The notes: generated from the letters alone by a model not told the origin. DNA of 64,000 nt from Strigamia acuminata (GCA_949358305.1 OX442323.1:4464001-4528000), one strand, 5' to 3'. Shown: positions 1-12,563, counted from the stretch's first letter. Translations and numbers: made by a program.

Positions 1-96
1 AATAATCTGACCAATGAAATTGTCAAGGTTATACATCACCGGATCAGATTCAAGCCTCTCCGACACCTCCATCACTGGCAGCTTTCGAAAAATCTT
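1..96 (-). CDS. Possible internal exon of an unidentified gene leaving the window
   Basis: On the minus strand the frame reads KIFRKLPVMEVSERLESD and continues PVMYNLDNF to the window edge, about 32 codons without a stop and with ordinary amino-acid composition, unlike the flanking AT-rich DNA. An in-frame TAA lies just upstream, so if real this is an exon whose acceptor is the AG near 82-83 or another AG nearby. I do not recognise the family. It could be the continuation of the putative first exon at 2124-2181, although the phases do not join directly. Confidence 0.3.
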
Positions 97-2123
97 TTAG
101 TCCGATTCAACTTCTTTAAACCCATCTAAATGGATGATGTTTAAACATGCAAAACAGGTGTTTAGAATTGCAATTCAGTTTTTTTCTGCCATATTTATCC
201 GATTCTAAGACAAACTATTTTCTCTAAAAACAGATTAAGTGCGTTTAAAGTTTCAGTTCATACCGTCTATGCCAGGGATCGGCAATTAATTTTAAGTGGG
301 GTCCGGATACTATTGAAAATTGTTATCGAGGTCCAGAAAAAAACACTTAAAAACCTTACTAAAAACCTAAGAAAACGAAAAAAATACTTAAAAACCAAAT
401 AAACACCCCAATAAACACACACAACCTAAAAAATACCAATAAAACCGAAAAAAAACACAAAGGAAAAAAAAAACAGGAAAAACAAGAAAAAAGACATCAA
501 AAAACCAAAGAAACCAAGGGGAAAACGTCGCTAAAACGTCACCGCGGTCCAAGTATCGACCTTTCCCCCATATAAACATCTTTTAACCCTTTCACTGTCA
601 AACCCGTAAACATATATTCCGCCTGACACTGAGGCTCTGTGCATGCAAAAAATACCCGACAATGAAAGGATTAAACTGATTTTTCGAACGCTGCCAATCC
701 TGTTAAATTTTTAATTTCCATAGTTGAATTTAAAGCCCGTATAGTTTCACATCAGATCTTTTTTAAGATAATGAGAAGACATTAGGAATGCTCATATTGA
801 ATTAGCTTTTCGGGTTAGGATATGCAAATCACTTGTGCTTGCACTTGCACGAGTGATTTAATGTAATTAGCAAACTGAGACCATCACCTCAGAGCTTTGC
901 TTTTACTTTGCTTTGCAGTCATTAACAAGTTGGTCGTACTGCTTCAAATGGACTCTGCAAACTGTTTGCCATTAAGTGGCACGGAAAGCCCGAAGCTAGC
1001 AATGAATGGACCAACCTCCTATCGCCAGGACAAAATTTCCCCAGTCTTTCTATAGTACCTAAGGGAAACCACAGACCTGACTTACACTTTTATCCAACTG
1101 GGAGTTGAATTCTTACGCCAACTGCCGACATTTTGAATCAATCCAACACTTTAAAACTTCATTTCATCACTTAAACGGAAGGGAAACAATTACCCGAGCA
1201 GTGGTGGATTACCCATAAGGCACATTAGGCACGTGTCTAGGGGCCCCCGAGTTTTAGGAGCCCTGGTCTTAGATCCTTTTTTAAAAAGACAATATTTAAA
1301 GTTTGCTTAAGTTAATAAAAGTAACGTACTCCTTCGATTAAGAGACGCACTCGAATAAAAATGTATGTTCGTTTGTTCTAGATATTAAATCTCCGAAAGT
1401 TCTTCACCGATTGCTTTGAAATTTTGACACAACGTTGCATTCGAATAGGCGCATATATTTTTATTTAAGGTAACGATTGTTGAACATACGCTGTGTTCGT
1501 TTCGTTAAATACACAAAAAACATTATTTTTCTACATAAAACAAAAATTGAAACTGCTATCGACGATTGCAGTTTTGAATAAGAGCCGAAACTCTTATTTG
1601 ATGAAATACAGTAAATGACTTATTAAATGATCCTAAATATCATGTCTAATGCGCATGCTTGTACACAGCTAACATCTGAATGACTGTTCAACTGAGCATG
1701 TGCAAATTGCGTCGTCATTGCTTAAGATAAGTTAAGGAAAACGAGGTTATCAACATTTTCGCGAATTTATCTTATCCAATTTGAACACATCTGATGTTAT
1801 TTTGTCAATAATAAAAGTTACTCGCTTAAACGGTGCATTTTTCCAATTTTTAGCATTAATAATTCAAAAATTTAACTAACCTTTTCACCTAAAAACACAT
1901 TTTACACACATTTCTGTAAATACAACACCTACTGCTCCCGTTACGGCATTAACCAATCCCGCACGTCGTGACAAGGCTTGGCGAATGATGAACCAATCAC
2001 ATTACGTTTTAGATTCGCTACGACGGATTTCAAACGTAAAATTGCCGCCGCCGTGATTTTTGTTAAATTACACCGACCGCACACCTATTTCTAAATTAAA
2101 ATACAGTTTAAATTCGTACTTAC
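97..2123. other. Non-coding, dispersed-repeat-like DNA
   Basis: No supportable gene. A stretch near 1340-1500 (phrases such as TCTCCGAAAGTTCTTCACCG and GCATTCGAATAGGCGCATAT) looks like diverged transposon DNA of a type common in arthropods. 388-579 is only an A/C-rich tract. If the exon at 2124-2181 is real, this stretch would be intron. Confidence 0.4.
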
Positions 2124-2181
2124 GTTCTGTGAAACCTTTGTATTGGTGATTAAACGTTGCAATTTGAAATTTATTTGCCAT
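2124..2181 (-). CDS. Possible first coding exon, unidentified gene
   Basis: Minus strand: a start codon in good context (CCGCCATGG) opens a frame MANKFQIATFNHQYKGFTE that runs into a strong donor, GAAC|GTAAGT, at 2123/2124, leaving phase 1. Upstream (2190-2460) is relatively CpG-rich, as expected of a promoter. The rest of the gene would lie at lower coordinates. No domain can be named from 19 residues. Confidence 0.35.
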
Positions 2182-2960
2182 GGCGGTTAGCGCAACGCCT
2201 CTCGAGTTGTAACTGCCTAACTGCCACTTCAAAGCACGGACTCAACGACCGACAAATCAACGGCAGATTCTTACAACACCGACTAAATCAATCGCACAAC
2301 TTTATCACTGAACAACGTTGATTAATTGCTGCTACGAATCAGTGTTATCGGACGCCATAAACATCAACCGAAGCGAGTACTGAGCTGCGGTGTAAATTTT
2401 TGCCACCAGACGGTTCTGCCTGACAGAGCCAGAGCGCCGCGACACGAGCGACATCTACAATCGGCGGATTAAAATTATAGAAAAAATGGAATTGAATGAT
2501 TTATTTAGTGAATTAAATATATTTTAGAATTTTATAACAACAGAATTTGAAAAAAATTAAACAAGAGAAGGAATTCTTTGTCTGCAAAGCGAAAACTGAG
2601 AAGCCGTAGCAACTTGAACTCCAAACTGGCCAGTGTTTCTACTTCTCCACCAATGAACATCAAATGGGATGTGGATCCTGAGTCCCCCACACCTATTCAG
2701 AAATTCTTCAGCAGAACAAAAAAAAAAGGAAGAAAAAAAAATTAATATTAATAAATCACTAATGTTTATTCATAATAAAATTATAAATATACATTTCAAA
2801 TTGTTTCCCATTGCTTATTTGGCACACACACCTTTAACCATCTTTCAAATTGTACAAACTGTACAAAACAATGCTTATAAAATATTATTATTGCTAGGAA
2901 CTTATAATGAAAAATTATAAATGGATTTTTGTAGATTAAAACACTGAAAGAAATGTAATA

Positions 2961-5907
2961 CTAAAGAGTTACAAGGTAACCAGTGGGCCTTGGAGGTCTT
3001 ATTCTTGATAGCATTGTGGATGTTGTTATTGTCTTGGGCGTTGTTTTCATACCGGCCAATTTCTTAGTTTTCTCATTACTTTCTTTTTCCTTTTTCCTTC
3101 TCTGTGCAGCTGTTTCTATCTTTTTGCCGAAATTGGTTTTCTTCATTGCTAGGTACAGGTCTGGTTTCCGGTCCTTTAAGACGGGACTTATCGTTGTTTT
3201 AATGTTGACATCTTCGCGCTTACTTGCCACGCTCGAAGGTTGTGATCTCGGCGCGAGGCCGTGGTCTGTTTTGTCGTTGCCGTACATAAAGTATCCGTGG
3301 TTGTGCATGGAGTAATCACCGTGGGAATCTTCGTATGGTTTTTCTTTCTTGTAAGGTTTATGTTCCTCTTTGTATTGCATTGGTTTGTATTCCTGCTTGT
3401 AGCCTTCATTTTCTTCTTTGTGTTTCATTGGTTTGTATCCATTTTCATCTTCGTTTTCATCTTCATCTTTATATTTCATTGGTTTGTAATTTTCTTCTTT
3501 GTAATCATGCTTGTATTTGATTGGTTTGTATTCTTTTTTGTAACCTTTCTGTTGTTCCTTGTATTTCATTGGTTTGTAGCCTTCATCTTTGTAATCATCT
3601 TTGTATTCCTCCTTATACTTCATGGGTTTGTACTCCTTTTTGTAACCTTTCTGCTCGTCCTTATATTTCATTGTTTTGTAACCACTTTCTTTATATTCAT
3701 CTTTATACTTCATTGGCTTATATTCATGCTTGTACTCCTCTTTGTATGGTTTATATTCTTGTTTGTATTCCTCTTTGTGTGGTTTGTATTCTTGTTTGTA
3801 TTCCTCTTTGTGTGGTTTGTATTCTTGTTTGTATTCCTCTTTGTAATCCTCTTTATATGGTTTGTATTCCTCTTTGTATTCATCCTTATATGGTTTGTAC
3901 TCCTCTTTGTATTCATCCTTATATGGTTTGTACTCCTCTTTGTATTCATCCTTATATGGTTTGTACTCCTCTTTGTATTCCTCTTTGTATTCATCTTTGT
4001 ATGGTTTATACTCTTCTTTGTATTCCTCCTTGTATGGTTTATATTCTTCTTTGTATGGTTTGTACTCCTCTTTGTATTCCTCTTTGTATGGTTTATATTC
4101 CTCTTTGTATGGTTTATATTCCTCTTTATATTCTTCTTTGTATGGTTTGTACTCCTCTTTGTATTCCTCTTTGTAAGGTTTGTATTCCTCTTTGTATGGT
4201 TTATACTCATCCTTGTATTCCTCTTTGTATGGTTTATACTCCTCCTTGTATTCCTCTTTGTATGGTTTATACTCCTCCTTGTACTCTTCTTTGTCTTCCT
4301 CTTTGTATGGTTTGTATTCCTCTTTGTATGGTTTGTATTCCTCTTTGTAAGGCTTGTATTCCTCTTTGTAAGGCTTGTATTCCTCTTTGTAAGGCTTGTA
4401 TTCCTCTTTATATGGTTTGTATTCCTGCTTATACTCTTCTTTGTGTGGTTTGTATTCCTGCTTATACTCCTCTTTGTGTGGTTTGTATTCCTGCTTATAC
4501 TCTTCTTTGTGTGGTTTGTATTCCTGCTTATACTCCTCTTTGTGTGGTTTGTATTCCTGCTTGTACTCCTCTTTGTGTGGCTTGTATTCCTGCTTGTACT
4601 CCTCTTTCATTGGCTTGTAATCTTGTTTGTATTCTTCTTTATATTTCATTGGTTTATAAGCACCCTGATCTTCATACACTGATTTGAATCCAAATTCATA
4701 ATCATCCTTCAATGGCTTATAATCTGACTGCTTATAAGCATCTTTGTAAGGCTTTTTCTCGTACTCCTTTTTATACTTCATGGGCTTGTATTCTTTCTTG
4801 CTAGTAGTAGTTTTATAAGATTCCTCCTGTTGGTATTCCTCTTTGTAGTCCTCTTTACTGCTCTTGTATTTCTTCTTGGGTTCATATTTTCTGTAATCAC
4901 CCTGATAGTTTGTTGCGTAGGCGTATTCTTTGTCGTGTTCTGGCTGACCATGAACATACTGATGAACCGAATACTCATAGTACACCTTTGGCTTGTATCC
5001 GGCGTTGTATTGACTCTCATGTTTACTTGGTTCTGACAATTGGTCCGTTGTATCTTCAACACCTTTGGGCTTTAATTCTTGGTAGTCTCGACTGTTTTGG
5101 TACTTACCCCTAAGGGTTCTTGGTGCACCAGGAGATCGTACTTCCATGTAGTTTAGTTTTCGTTCGGACGCTGAACCAAGTAAGTGAGATGCTGATGTTG
5201 AGTTGCGTGATGAACTATTGTTTTGCTCACCAACTTTCCTTGATTTTGCAAGCAATGAAATAGCTGACGACTAAAAAAGTCAAAAAATGGTTTTGTTTAA
5301 GCCAAACAAACTACGATACAGTTTGTGACCAGTAACTTGATGCTAAATCCAAACTACGCATCCCGGTCTACACCGCGGTATTGCGATATACCACAGTGCG
5401 ATTTTGGAATTTGAGTATCGCATACTCGTATCGTGGAGTGTTCTTCACTCCAATGCACGTCACTTGTTAATTTGTGACACTGCCTTTCTGCAGCGCTACC
5501 CCGCACCTCCACCACTTTGTTATTAAGAGAACTTGGCTTGTTCTATTATTAATCAAATGGGGTAAATAAATTACATCGTCGCTTAGGGCGACCTCTAGTG
5601 AGAATTAGTGAAGTTAATTCAACTAAAATGCTTACAGAAGCTCGAAGATAACAACCGGTTTACGGTGTGTTTTCATAATTTCAATGTATATCGGCAGAAC
5701 AGAGTCCGCAAGTTTGGATTTAGCATCAAGATACCGCAAACTGTGATACTAATAATCATTTACCTTGGTTGCAGTTTCTTCAGCTCGAGAATATAGAAAC
5801 CAAATGACTTGGGCAAACAGCAAAGGAAGGATCAACTAGAAATAACAAAAAAGAATGTTATCCATTCACTTGTCAACATTTTCTTCTCTACAGCCACTTA
5901 CCCTCAT
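2961..5907 (-). CDS. Secreted Lys/Glu/Tyr-repeat (KEEYKPY) structural protein
   Basis: Three-exon model: exon 1 5902-5907 (ATG AGG, donor GTAAGT), exon 2 5764-5835, exon 3 2961-5270 (acceptor TTTTTTAG), all phase 0; about 795 residues. Exons 1-2 give a signal peptide beginning MRLILPLLFAQVIWFLYSRA. Exon 3 is a hydrophilic N-part followed from about residue 180 to 650 by dozens of copies of KEEYKPYKEEY / KEEYKQEYKPH units, then a basic tail ending TGYLVTL. There is no RR domain. The Tyr and Lys density is what cross-linked, tanned or adhesive extracellular proteins show, and the gene sits in a cuticle cluster with the same tiny-first-exon layout, so I infer a cuticle or secreted matrix role. 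An AATAAA signal for this strand lies near 2765. Large plus-strand ORFs here are antisense shadows of the repeat. Confidence 0.85.
3340..4660 (-). repeat. In-frame coding minisatellite of the KEEYKPY gene
   Basis: Tandem units of 15, 24 and 39 bp, all multiples of three, built on (minus strand) TATAAACCATACAAAGAGGA variants. The array has sub-blocks (KPHKEEYKQEY, KPYKEEYK, KPYKDEYKEEY), which indicates repeated unequal exchange inside the exon with the reading frame kept. Confidence 0.9.
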
Positions 5908-5967
5908 TGTATGGTGCTGCTCTGTTCACAATTCAAGATGAATGTGAGAAGTCAGCTGCACCAGGGC

Positions 5968-5975
5968 CTTATATA
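5968..5975 (-). promoter_or_regulatory. TATA box of the KEEYKPY gene
   Basis: Minus-strand TATATAAG lies about 61 bp upstream of the ATG at 5907 and about 30 bp upstream of a plausible initiator around 5940. Confidence 0.7.
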
Positions 5976-7263
5976 GTGTTTGTCATGCTTGCTGGTTCGG
6001 AGAACATATCCCAAGAAATTGGCCGTAAAGGGTTGATAACTCAGTAATCCTTCGTTTGGGTACAAAATTCTTTTCAGGTATTAAAAGTGACAAATTGTTG
6101 TTAGTGAATAATGAGTGCAATTGTTTGTGTGATAGAGGATTAGCAGTCACCAGCAAAACAAGCACTTGGACATGGGTCAGAAATGTTGCTCAATGCAAGA
6201 TTCTTGCATGGCCACTTGTGCACGTAATCAGCACAATATAATAGAAAGTTTGTTTCGTTTATTCGGAGACTATTTACTTGTTTCTTGGAGCGAGGTTAAA
6301 TTAATGTAGTACACTGTCAATACACTCCAGTTTTCTCAGTGCCAAGGTTGAGTTTCCACGGGTTGATTTATGATTTTTTGGAATTGATTTAAGTGATTTT
6401 GATTTAGATTATATTTGTGTTAATTTTTTGTGGTTTTGGCATTGAAAAATGAGTAGGTTCTTACTAATACCGGTTTGTGGAGTGAATGAAATGGACGACC
6501 GACCATTATGGAAATTTATGGTTATCTGGTGTTTTATTGAGATGCGGCGTGGTGGCGCTGCGGTAGGGCAGCGTCACGAAATGTGATAAAGTTTAAAATA
6601 GAAAACATAGGGTTCAAAAGTACATAGAAATTGTATTGCAATGTATTTTGAAATGCACTGGGTTTCATGAAAATGCATTTTTAATACATTTTTGCGTGCT
6701 GTTGGTTTGCGAATGAATTAATAAGTGATTACTTAAATATTGTTTTCCATTTATTTGTATCTTTTAAGAAATTAAATTCATTCAAAAAATTAATGCCAAA
6801 TTAAAAGTACAACATTTTATTTCATTAATGAAAAAAATTATTTCTTTAAAATTAAATTTAAAAAATGTATGTTACAAAAATTCTAGAATTTAGACTACAC
6901 TTGTATTTGCTCTGTTTAGTTTAAAAGTCTAAAATCTATCAGAGCGTAATGTATATTTTAATTTAAACAACACAAAAATGAAATAAATTATACTGTTGGA
7001 TAATATTCCAAGTTAACAAACGACCTATAATAACTTAACTCCAGGTTATCATAATCAGCCATCCTTCATGCTTCAAAAATACATTGGAATTATATTGCAT
7101 TATATTGCAATATATTTACGAGGATGCATTTTCTAATACTTGTACCTGCAACTCAAAGTCTATCTGGATTTTTCTATCGTTATTAAAATCTCCATTATAA
7201 ATACTAGTATTTCTAATGGAGGTATAGATTTAACCTAGATTTAACATAGTTTTGTTACTTGGG
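5976..7263. other. Intergenic, no gene seen
   Basis: AT-rich DNA without a supportable ORF. 6540-6590 carries a short GC-rich patch (GGTGGCGCTGCGG). The 3' part is expected to include the 3' UTR of the minus-strand gene that ends at 7264. Confidence 0.5.
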
Positions 7264-9596
7264 CTAGTATTGCTGTTTTGGAAAGTTTGGTTGTGGGTTT
7301 CCATACCCAACTCCATTTAGAGAAAGTTGGGGTGAAGATGGGTTTTCATAACCACTCGCCCCGTAATCACCACCATTATCATCTTCTTTGTCATCCTGTA
7401 CAAATCCCCACTGAGTTCCTCCCTCAGCATTTCTCACAGTGGCTCTGTAGCCGGTCACATGATCAGCCACATAATCAACGGTATTCAAATTCCCTTTTTC
7501 ATCTCGCCACGAATAACTCCCAGTTGCAGCCACACCATCGTCTGTTTGTCTGTGGTTATGAAAATCATTCACTTTGTTGTCGACTTCATATCCAAAGTTT
7601 GATGTTTTCCCCTGTAATGGAATCAGAAATTAGTAAAAAGTCACATTTTTGTTTACGCATCAATTTATACACTGTAAATTTACAGCTTATCGGCACTGTA
7701 ATTTATTAATTTTTCTGATTAGTAAAGAACGACCATACAATGCTGAAAACATCGGTTACTAAGCTTGCATTCAGATCAAATTTCTGTTTGTGAATTTGCG
7801 TCAATGTAAATACAAGCTTATCAATTACTGTCTTTTCTCAAAACCCATTAATTACCTTTACATCCATGAAAGTACTTATAAGAGAATCGTAGCCACCAAC
7901 AGCCATACTGTTGCCATATGCATTTTTTGTAGGTGAAGGCATTCCATATCCATTTCCACTTGGATATTCTGTCTGTGGTGGTAGAGACATTGCAGTTGCT
8001 CCTTCACTGGGATATTCTGGCTTTGGAACAGAAGGAGAAGGCGTTCCATACGCACCTCCAATTGGTATTGTTGTTGGAGGCATTTCATTTCCATACTTGG
8101 TAGGATATGCTGGTTTTGGTGGTGAAGACATTACATTGCCATATGCTGGTTTTGGTGGTGAAGACATCGCATACCCATATGCTGGTTTTGGTGGTAAAGA
8201 CATTACATTGCCATATGCTGGTTTTGATAGTGAAGACATCGCATTCTCATATGCTGGTTTTGGTGGTGAAGACATTACATTGCCATATGCTGGTTTTGGT
8301 GGTGAAGACATCGCATTGCCATATGCAGGTTTTGGTGGTGAAGACATTACATTGCCATATTCTGGTTTTGGTGGTGAAGACATCGCATTGCCATATGCTG
8401 GTTCTGGTGGTGAAGACATCGCATTCCCATATGCTGGTTTTGGCGGTGAAGACATTACATTGCTATATGCTGGTCTTGGTAGTGAAGACATCGCATTGCC
8501 ATATGCTGGCTTTGGTGGTGAAGACATTACATTCCCATATGCTGGTTTTGGTGCTGGAGACATTCCATTCTCATATTTGGTTGGATATGATAGTTTTGGA
8601 GGAGGAGGAGGAGGAGGAGGATAAGGAGAAGGAGGAAGAGGAGGAGGAGGAGGAGGAGGAAGAGGATAAGGCATTTTGTATGCACCTCCACTTGAGTATT
8701 CTGGTTTTTGTGCTGGGGTCATTTCAATTCCATTCTTGCATGGCTTTTCTGGTGCAGAAGATTGAATAAACATATCATATGCACTTTTTTTTGGAAATGA
8801 CTTTGGGAGCAATGGAAGAGGCATCCCATATGGATTTCCACTTGAATATTCTGATTTTGGTGCTGGAGACAGCCCATCTAAACCTCCGTTTGGGGATTGT
8901 GGCTTTAAAAATGGATATTCCTGAGCTATTAAGTATATTGTTCGTGATTGAAAAGGCCAATCTTTATCAACACGCGTGTGTTTAATCAAATATGTAGGTG
9001 TAGATCTGTCTTTCATTGCATTGTACTCAAAATTTTGATAATCATTTGAATGAGATTTGGGTTGACTAGTGTAGAAATTATTCTGAAGAGTTTTTTCTTC
9101 ATGCAAATATTGAGGTCTACCAAATATGGATTTTGGCTCTAAACTATTATTATCACTCAAAACCCCACCATTGACTACTTCAATTCTGTCAGTTATGTTG
9201 CTGATGTTGTTTTCAAGTTTTTCAGGTGTTTTTTGATTTGGAAATGAAAGTTTTGATAAACCATGGTGGTTTCTAAAGAGTTTCTGAATTGATTCTTTCA
9301 CATTCACTTGTGTGCTGTCACTCACTTGTACTTGGTTCTCTTCTTTCATTAGATCAGGCTTCCATTCAATGTTTGAATTTTCTAAATAATTTGTTTCAGA
9401 ATCAGAGTTATCCATAAATTGTTGTTTGTTTAGCTTTCTGACTGGTGTCAAGTAGTTTTTTGTTATTGAGTGAATTGATGGAACAAAACAGCACATCATA
9501 CCAAAGTATACACAAAAAATAAATGTTACCTATTGAAAAAAAGAATTATTATAAAAATAAATTACAAAACACAATGTCAAAAATATTTACCTGCAT
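7264..9596 (-). CDS. RR-domain cuticle protein with Pro-rich YGNAMSSPPKPA repeats
   Basis: Three exons: 9591-9596 (ATG CAG, donor GTAAAT), 7856-9529, 7264-7611, both introns phase 0; about 675 residues. The N-terminus MQVTFIFCVYFGMMCCFVPS is a signal peptide. Exon 2 carries an acidic/polar stretch, a polyproline tract (PPPPPPPLPPSPYPPPPPPP) and about a dozen 12-residue repeats YGNAMSSPPKPA. Exon 3 starts GKTSNFGYEVDN and holds an RR (Chitin_bind_4) domain with GSYSWRDEKG, VDYVAD and GYRATV. The unspliced reading of exon 2 runs on to a stop at 7838, but the GATGTAAAG|GTAATT donor and the ATTACAG acceptor join it perfectly to the RR exon. Expected role: secreted, chitin-binding structural protein of the cuticle. 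RR-2-like rather than RR-1, but the subtype is a judgement. Confidence 0.88.
8105..8565 (-). repeat. 36-bp in-frame tandem repeat (12-residue unit)
   Basis: About 13 copies encoding YGN(A/V)MSSPPKPA. The unit alternates between A and V versions, so the higher-order unit is 72 bp in part. It lies within exon 2 of the Pro-rich RR gene. Confidence 0.9.
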
Positions 9597-10169
9597 GATG
9601 GGAAGCAAAGTTTTCTGTTGTGCAGTGTAAAAGATCATCTAAGAACTGACCAACATTTATGTTCCATGCGAGTGACATTATCCCGGATTATTCACACATT
9701 ATTCTGACCTTGATTTCACACCAGATAACATATATACATGTTAAAATATATTATATTTTTCCAAGTAAACTTCAAAGGCCACCAAATTATTGTAATTTAT
9801 TCCATTGGACTGACCACTTAACCTGTCCACTTAAAAAATAAATAAACATCTTTTAGATCATCTTTTATACATGAAACTTGTTTTATTCACTTCATATATT
9901 CTACACAAATTTCTTTATCTTGGTATACAAACCTAATTTAAGGTTATTTTGATTTTACATATGGCATAGAAATTTCTTTATCTGATTAACATACGATAGT
10001 TTGTATATATATATTGATTTTACATATGGCGTAGAATGATTTAAGAGTATTTTCAAACTTCTCTTTACAAAGTTGTGTCAGGTGATTATAAATAACATGA
10101 GCCTTGGCAAGTAAGACATTTGTGCAATTCAAAATTAAACAGTAAACACATAAGGAAAATTCAAATTTA
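9597..10169. other. Intergenic between two minus-strand RR genes
   Basis: Holds the promoter of the 7264-9596 gene (a CATAAATG element at about 9655-9662 and a TCAGTT initiator-like site near 9645) and the 3' UTR of the next gene, with a minus-strand AATAAA near 9891. No ORF worth calling. Confidence 0.5.
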
Positions 10170-12563
10170 TCAATATCCACCTTTTGCACCTCCGCCACCT
10201 CCCAATTTACTTCCATAGCCTCCAGTAGAACCACCCCCAATTCCCTTAGCTCCGCCACCATATCCACCTGCACCGGCTCCTCCAAATCTTCTTCCACCAG
10301 CTCCCCCACTATGACCACCACCATACCCTCCAGATCCACCATGAGCTCCACCTCCATAGCCTCCAGATCCTCCATGACCACTACTTCCGCCATGAGCACC
10401 GCCTCCATGGGCACTTCCTGCTCCACCATGAGAACCACCTCCATGAGCTCCACCACCATAGCCGCCAGATCCACTACTCGCTCCACCATGAGAACCACCT
10501 CCGTAGCCGCCAGATCCACTACCTGCTCCTCCATGAGCTCCACCACCATGAGCACCGCCTCCATAGCCGCCCGATCCACTACCCGCTCCACCATGAGCTC
10601 CACCTCCATGAGCACCACCTCCATAGCCGCCAGATCCACTACCCGCTCCACCATGAGAACCGCCTCCGTAGCCGCCAGATCCACTACCTACTCCTCCGTG
10701 AGCTCCACCACCATGAGCACCGCCTCCATAGCCGCCAGATCCACTACCCGCTCCACCATGAGCACCGCCTCCATAGCCGCCAGATCCACTACCCGCTCCA
10801 CCATGAGCTCCTGCTCCATGAGAACCACCTCCGTAGCCGCCAGATCCACTACCAGCACCACCATGAGATCCACCATGAGCTCCACCTCCATGAGCACCAC
10901 CTCCATACCCACCAGATCCGCTTCCGGCTCCACCCCCATAGCTTCCACTTCCATCTCCATCTCCACTATCATAGCCGTATGACTTGGTTCCATCTTTGTC
11001 AGTTACTGTTGCTCTGAATCCATTTTTCCAATCGGCTACATAGTTAACAATTCTCATTGTACCATCAGGTTCTTGAAGACTATAACTGCCGGTCACTTGA
11101 TCGTCTGGGTTTCCATATTCTTGTCTAGTTTGGTAATTTCCCTGAGTGGGATCTTCAATTTCATAACCAAAATTTACATTTTTACCCTAAAGAAATATTC
11201 ATCACAACTAAATATAATATTATCAAAATCAGAATATTTTTTCTTTACTTACATCAACAATGTTGTAAAAACTCTTTAAAGCTTGTTCCGCAGTTGTTCC
11301 TTGGTAGCCGCCTCCTGCGCCTCCGTATGCACTACCGCCAGCTGCTCCTCCGCTGTATCCTCCACCTCCTCCTCTACCTCCTTGAGCTCCACCACTGCCA
11401 TAACCACCACCATGAGTTGCTCCTCCACCACCATAACCACCACCACCACCACCATGAGTTGCTCCTCCACCACCGTATCCGCCACCACCATGCCCGCCTC
11501 CAGTTGCTCCGCCACCATGTCCTCCACCACTATGTCCGCCTGCAGCAGCTCCACCACCATATCCTCCACCACTGTGGCCACCTCCAGCAGCTCCACCGCC
11601 ATATCCTCCACCTCCACTTCTCATTCCAAATCCTCCGGCACTTCCGCCCCCATATCCTCCTCTGCCTCCAGCACTTCCGCCCGCATATCCTCCTCTGCCT
11701 CCAGCATTTCCGCTTCCATAACCAGCTCCACCACTAAATCCTGTGTGGAATGTGAGCAGCAAAGCACATATCACAGTTGAAAGATGCTAGAAAAAATAAA
11801 ATTGTGTTACATCGCCTGTCATAACAAAGTAAAAAGGAAATTATAGTTGACTCTTTAAATAATCTGGATTTTTTAAAAACTTAATACACACTTTTTTATG
11901 ATAATAATAAATTAAGAAAAAATGTCAAAATTTCATGTTTTCTAATCCTTTAAAATTAAATATATATATATTTTTTAAAAATGTTGATTTAGGTTATAGA
12001 AATGAAAGTAACAATTGAATTTAAATGAAAAAGAAATAAAATGTCAATTATGCAGACAGCCCTTTTTGACATTCCGCATAACTACATAACTTTAAATATT
12101 ACACAACAATAATACTTGTACCTACTTAAATGGAACACAAATAAAATAATTATACTACAGCCAAAATAAATGTTGCTAATTTAGAAATTGGACAATTCCT
12201 AAATTAGCAACATTTATTTTACTTACTTGTTAGTATAATCAAGATTTTGCGTCATAAAATAGCAAAATCCGAATTTACAACAATAAATCCAACAAATCAA
12301 GCAATAAACCAATTTCCAAAAAAAAAAAATTAAAAAAAAACCAATAAAGAAAATTAAAATTAAAAAAACCAACAAAGAAAATTAAAATTAAAAAACCAAC
12401 AAAAAAAATTAAAATTAAAAAACCAACAAAGAAAATTAAAATTTAAAAAAAGAAAAGAAAAGAAAAATAAATAAAATGAAATAAAATTAGACAGCAAAAA
12501 GCCAACAAACTGCTAAAATCCTTTGCCTTTCGCTATCCCTCCGAAACTCTCGCTTACCTTCAT
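10170..12563 (-). CDS. Gly-rich RR-domain cuticle protein
   Basis: Exons 12558-12563 (ATG AAG, donor GTAAGC), 11253-11786 and 10170-11186, phase 0 throughout; about 518 residues. Signal peptide MKHLSTVICALLLTFHTG. Exon 2 is almost pure Gly/Tyr/Ser/His (GGYGGGAAGGGHSGG-type) and ends AEQALKSFYNIVD. Exon 3 opens GKNVNFGYEIEDPTQGNYQT and gives the RR domain (VTGSYSLQEPDG, IVNYVAD, NGFRATV), followed by about 250 residues of GSGSGGYGGGAHGG repeats ending KGGY. The Gly-rich arms on both sides of the chitin-binding core are typical of stiff or elastic cuticle proteins. Met/Glu/Val-rich and Thr/Ser-rich ORFs over this span are other-frame shadows of the glycine repeats. Confidence 0.9.
12149..12239. 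repeat. Small near-perfect hairpin in intron 1 of the Gly-rich RR gene
   Basis: Arms at 12163-12184 and 12199-12220 are exact 22-bp inverted repeats around a 14-bp loop (AAATGTTGCTAATTTAG and its complement). An outer pair ATTATACTA / TAGTATAAT lies at 12149-12157 and 12231-12239. It looks like a very short MITE or a cruciform. Confidence 0.75.
12330..12455. repeat. ~30-bp A-rich tandem repeat in the same intron
   Basis: About four units of AACCAACAAAGAAAATTAAA followed by ATTAAAAA. Confidence 0.7.

Noticed and set aside
3261-4687. Long plus-strand ORFs (Phe/Val/Leu-rich and Cys/Pro/Leu-rich) opposite the KEEYKPY gene
   Set aside because: They are antisense readings of the coding minisatellite; the minus strand has signal peptide, splice sites and TATA box.
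7911-8769. Plus-strand GGEDI/LPYAGF ORFs
   Set aside because: Shadows of the 36-bp YGNAMSSPPKPA repeat of the minus-strand RR gene.
9986-11780. Met/Glu/Val-rich, Thr/Ser-rich and His/Leu-rich ORFs over the Gly-rich gene
   Set aside because: Other frames of GGN glycine repeats; no signal peptide or domain.
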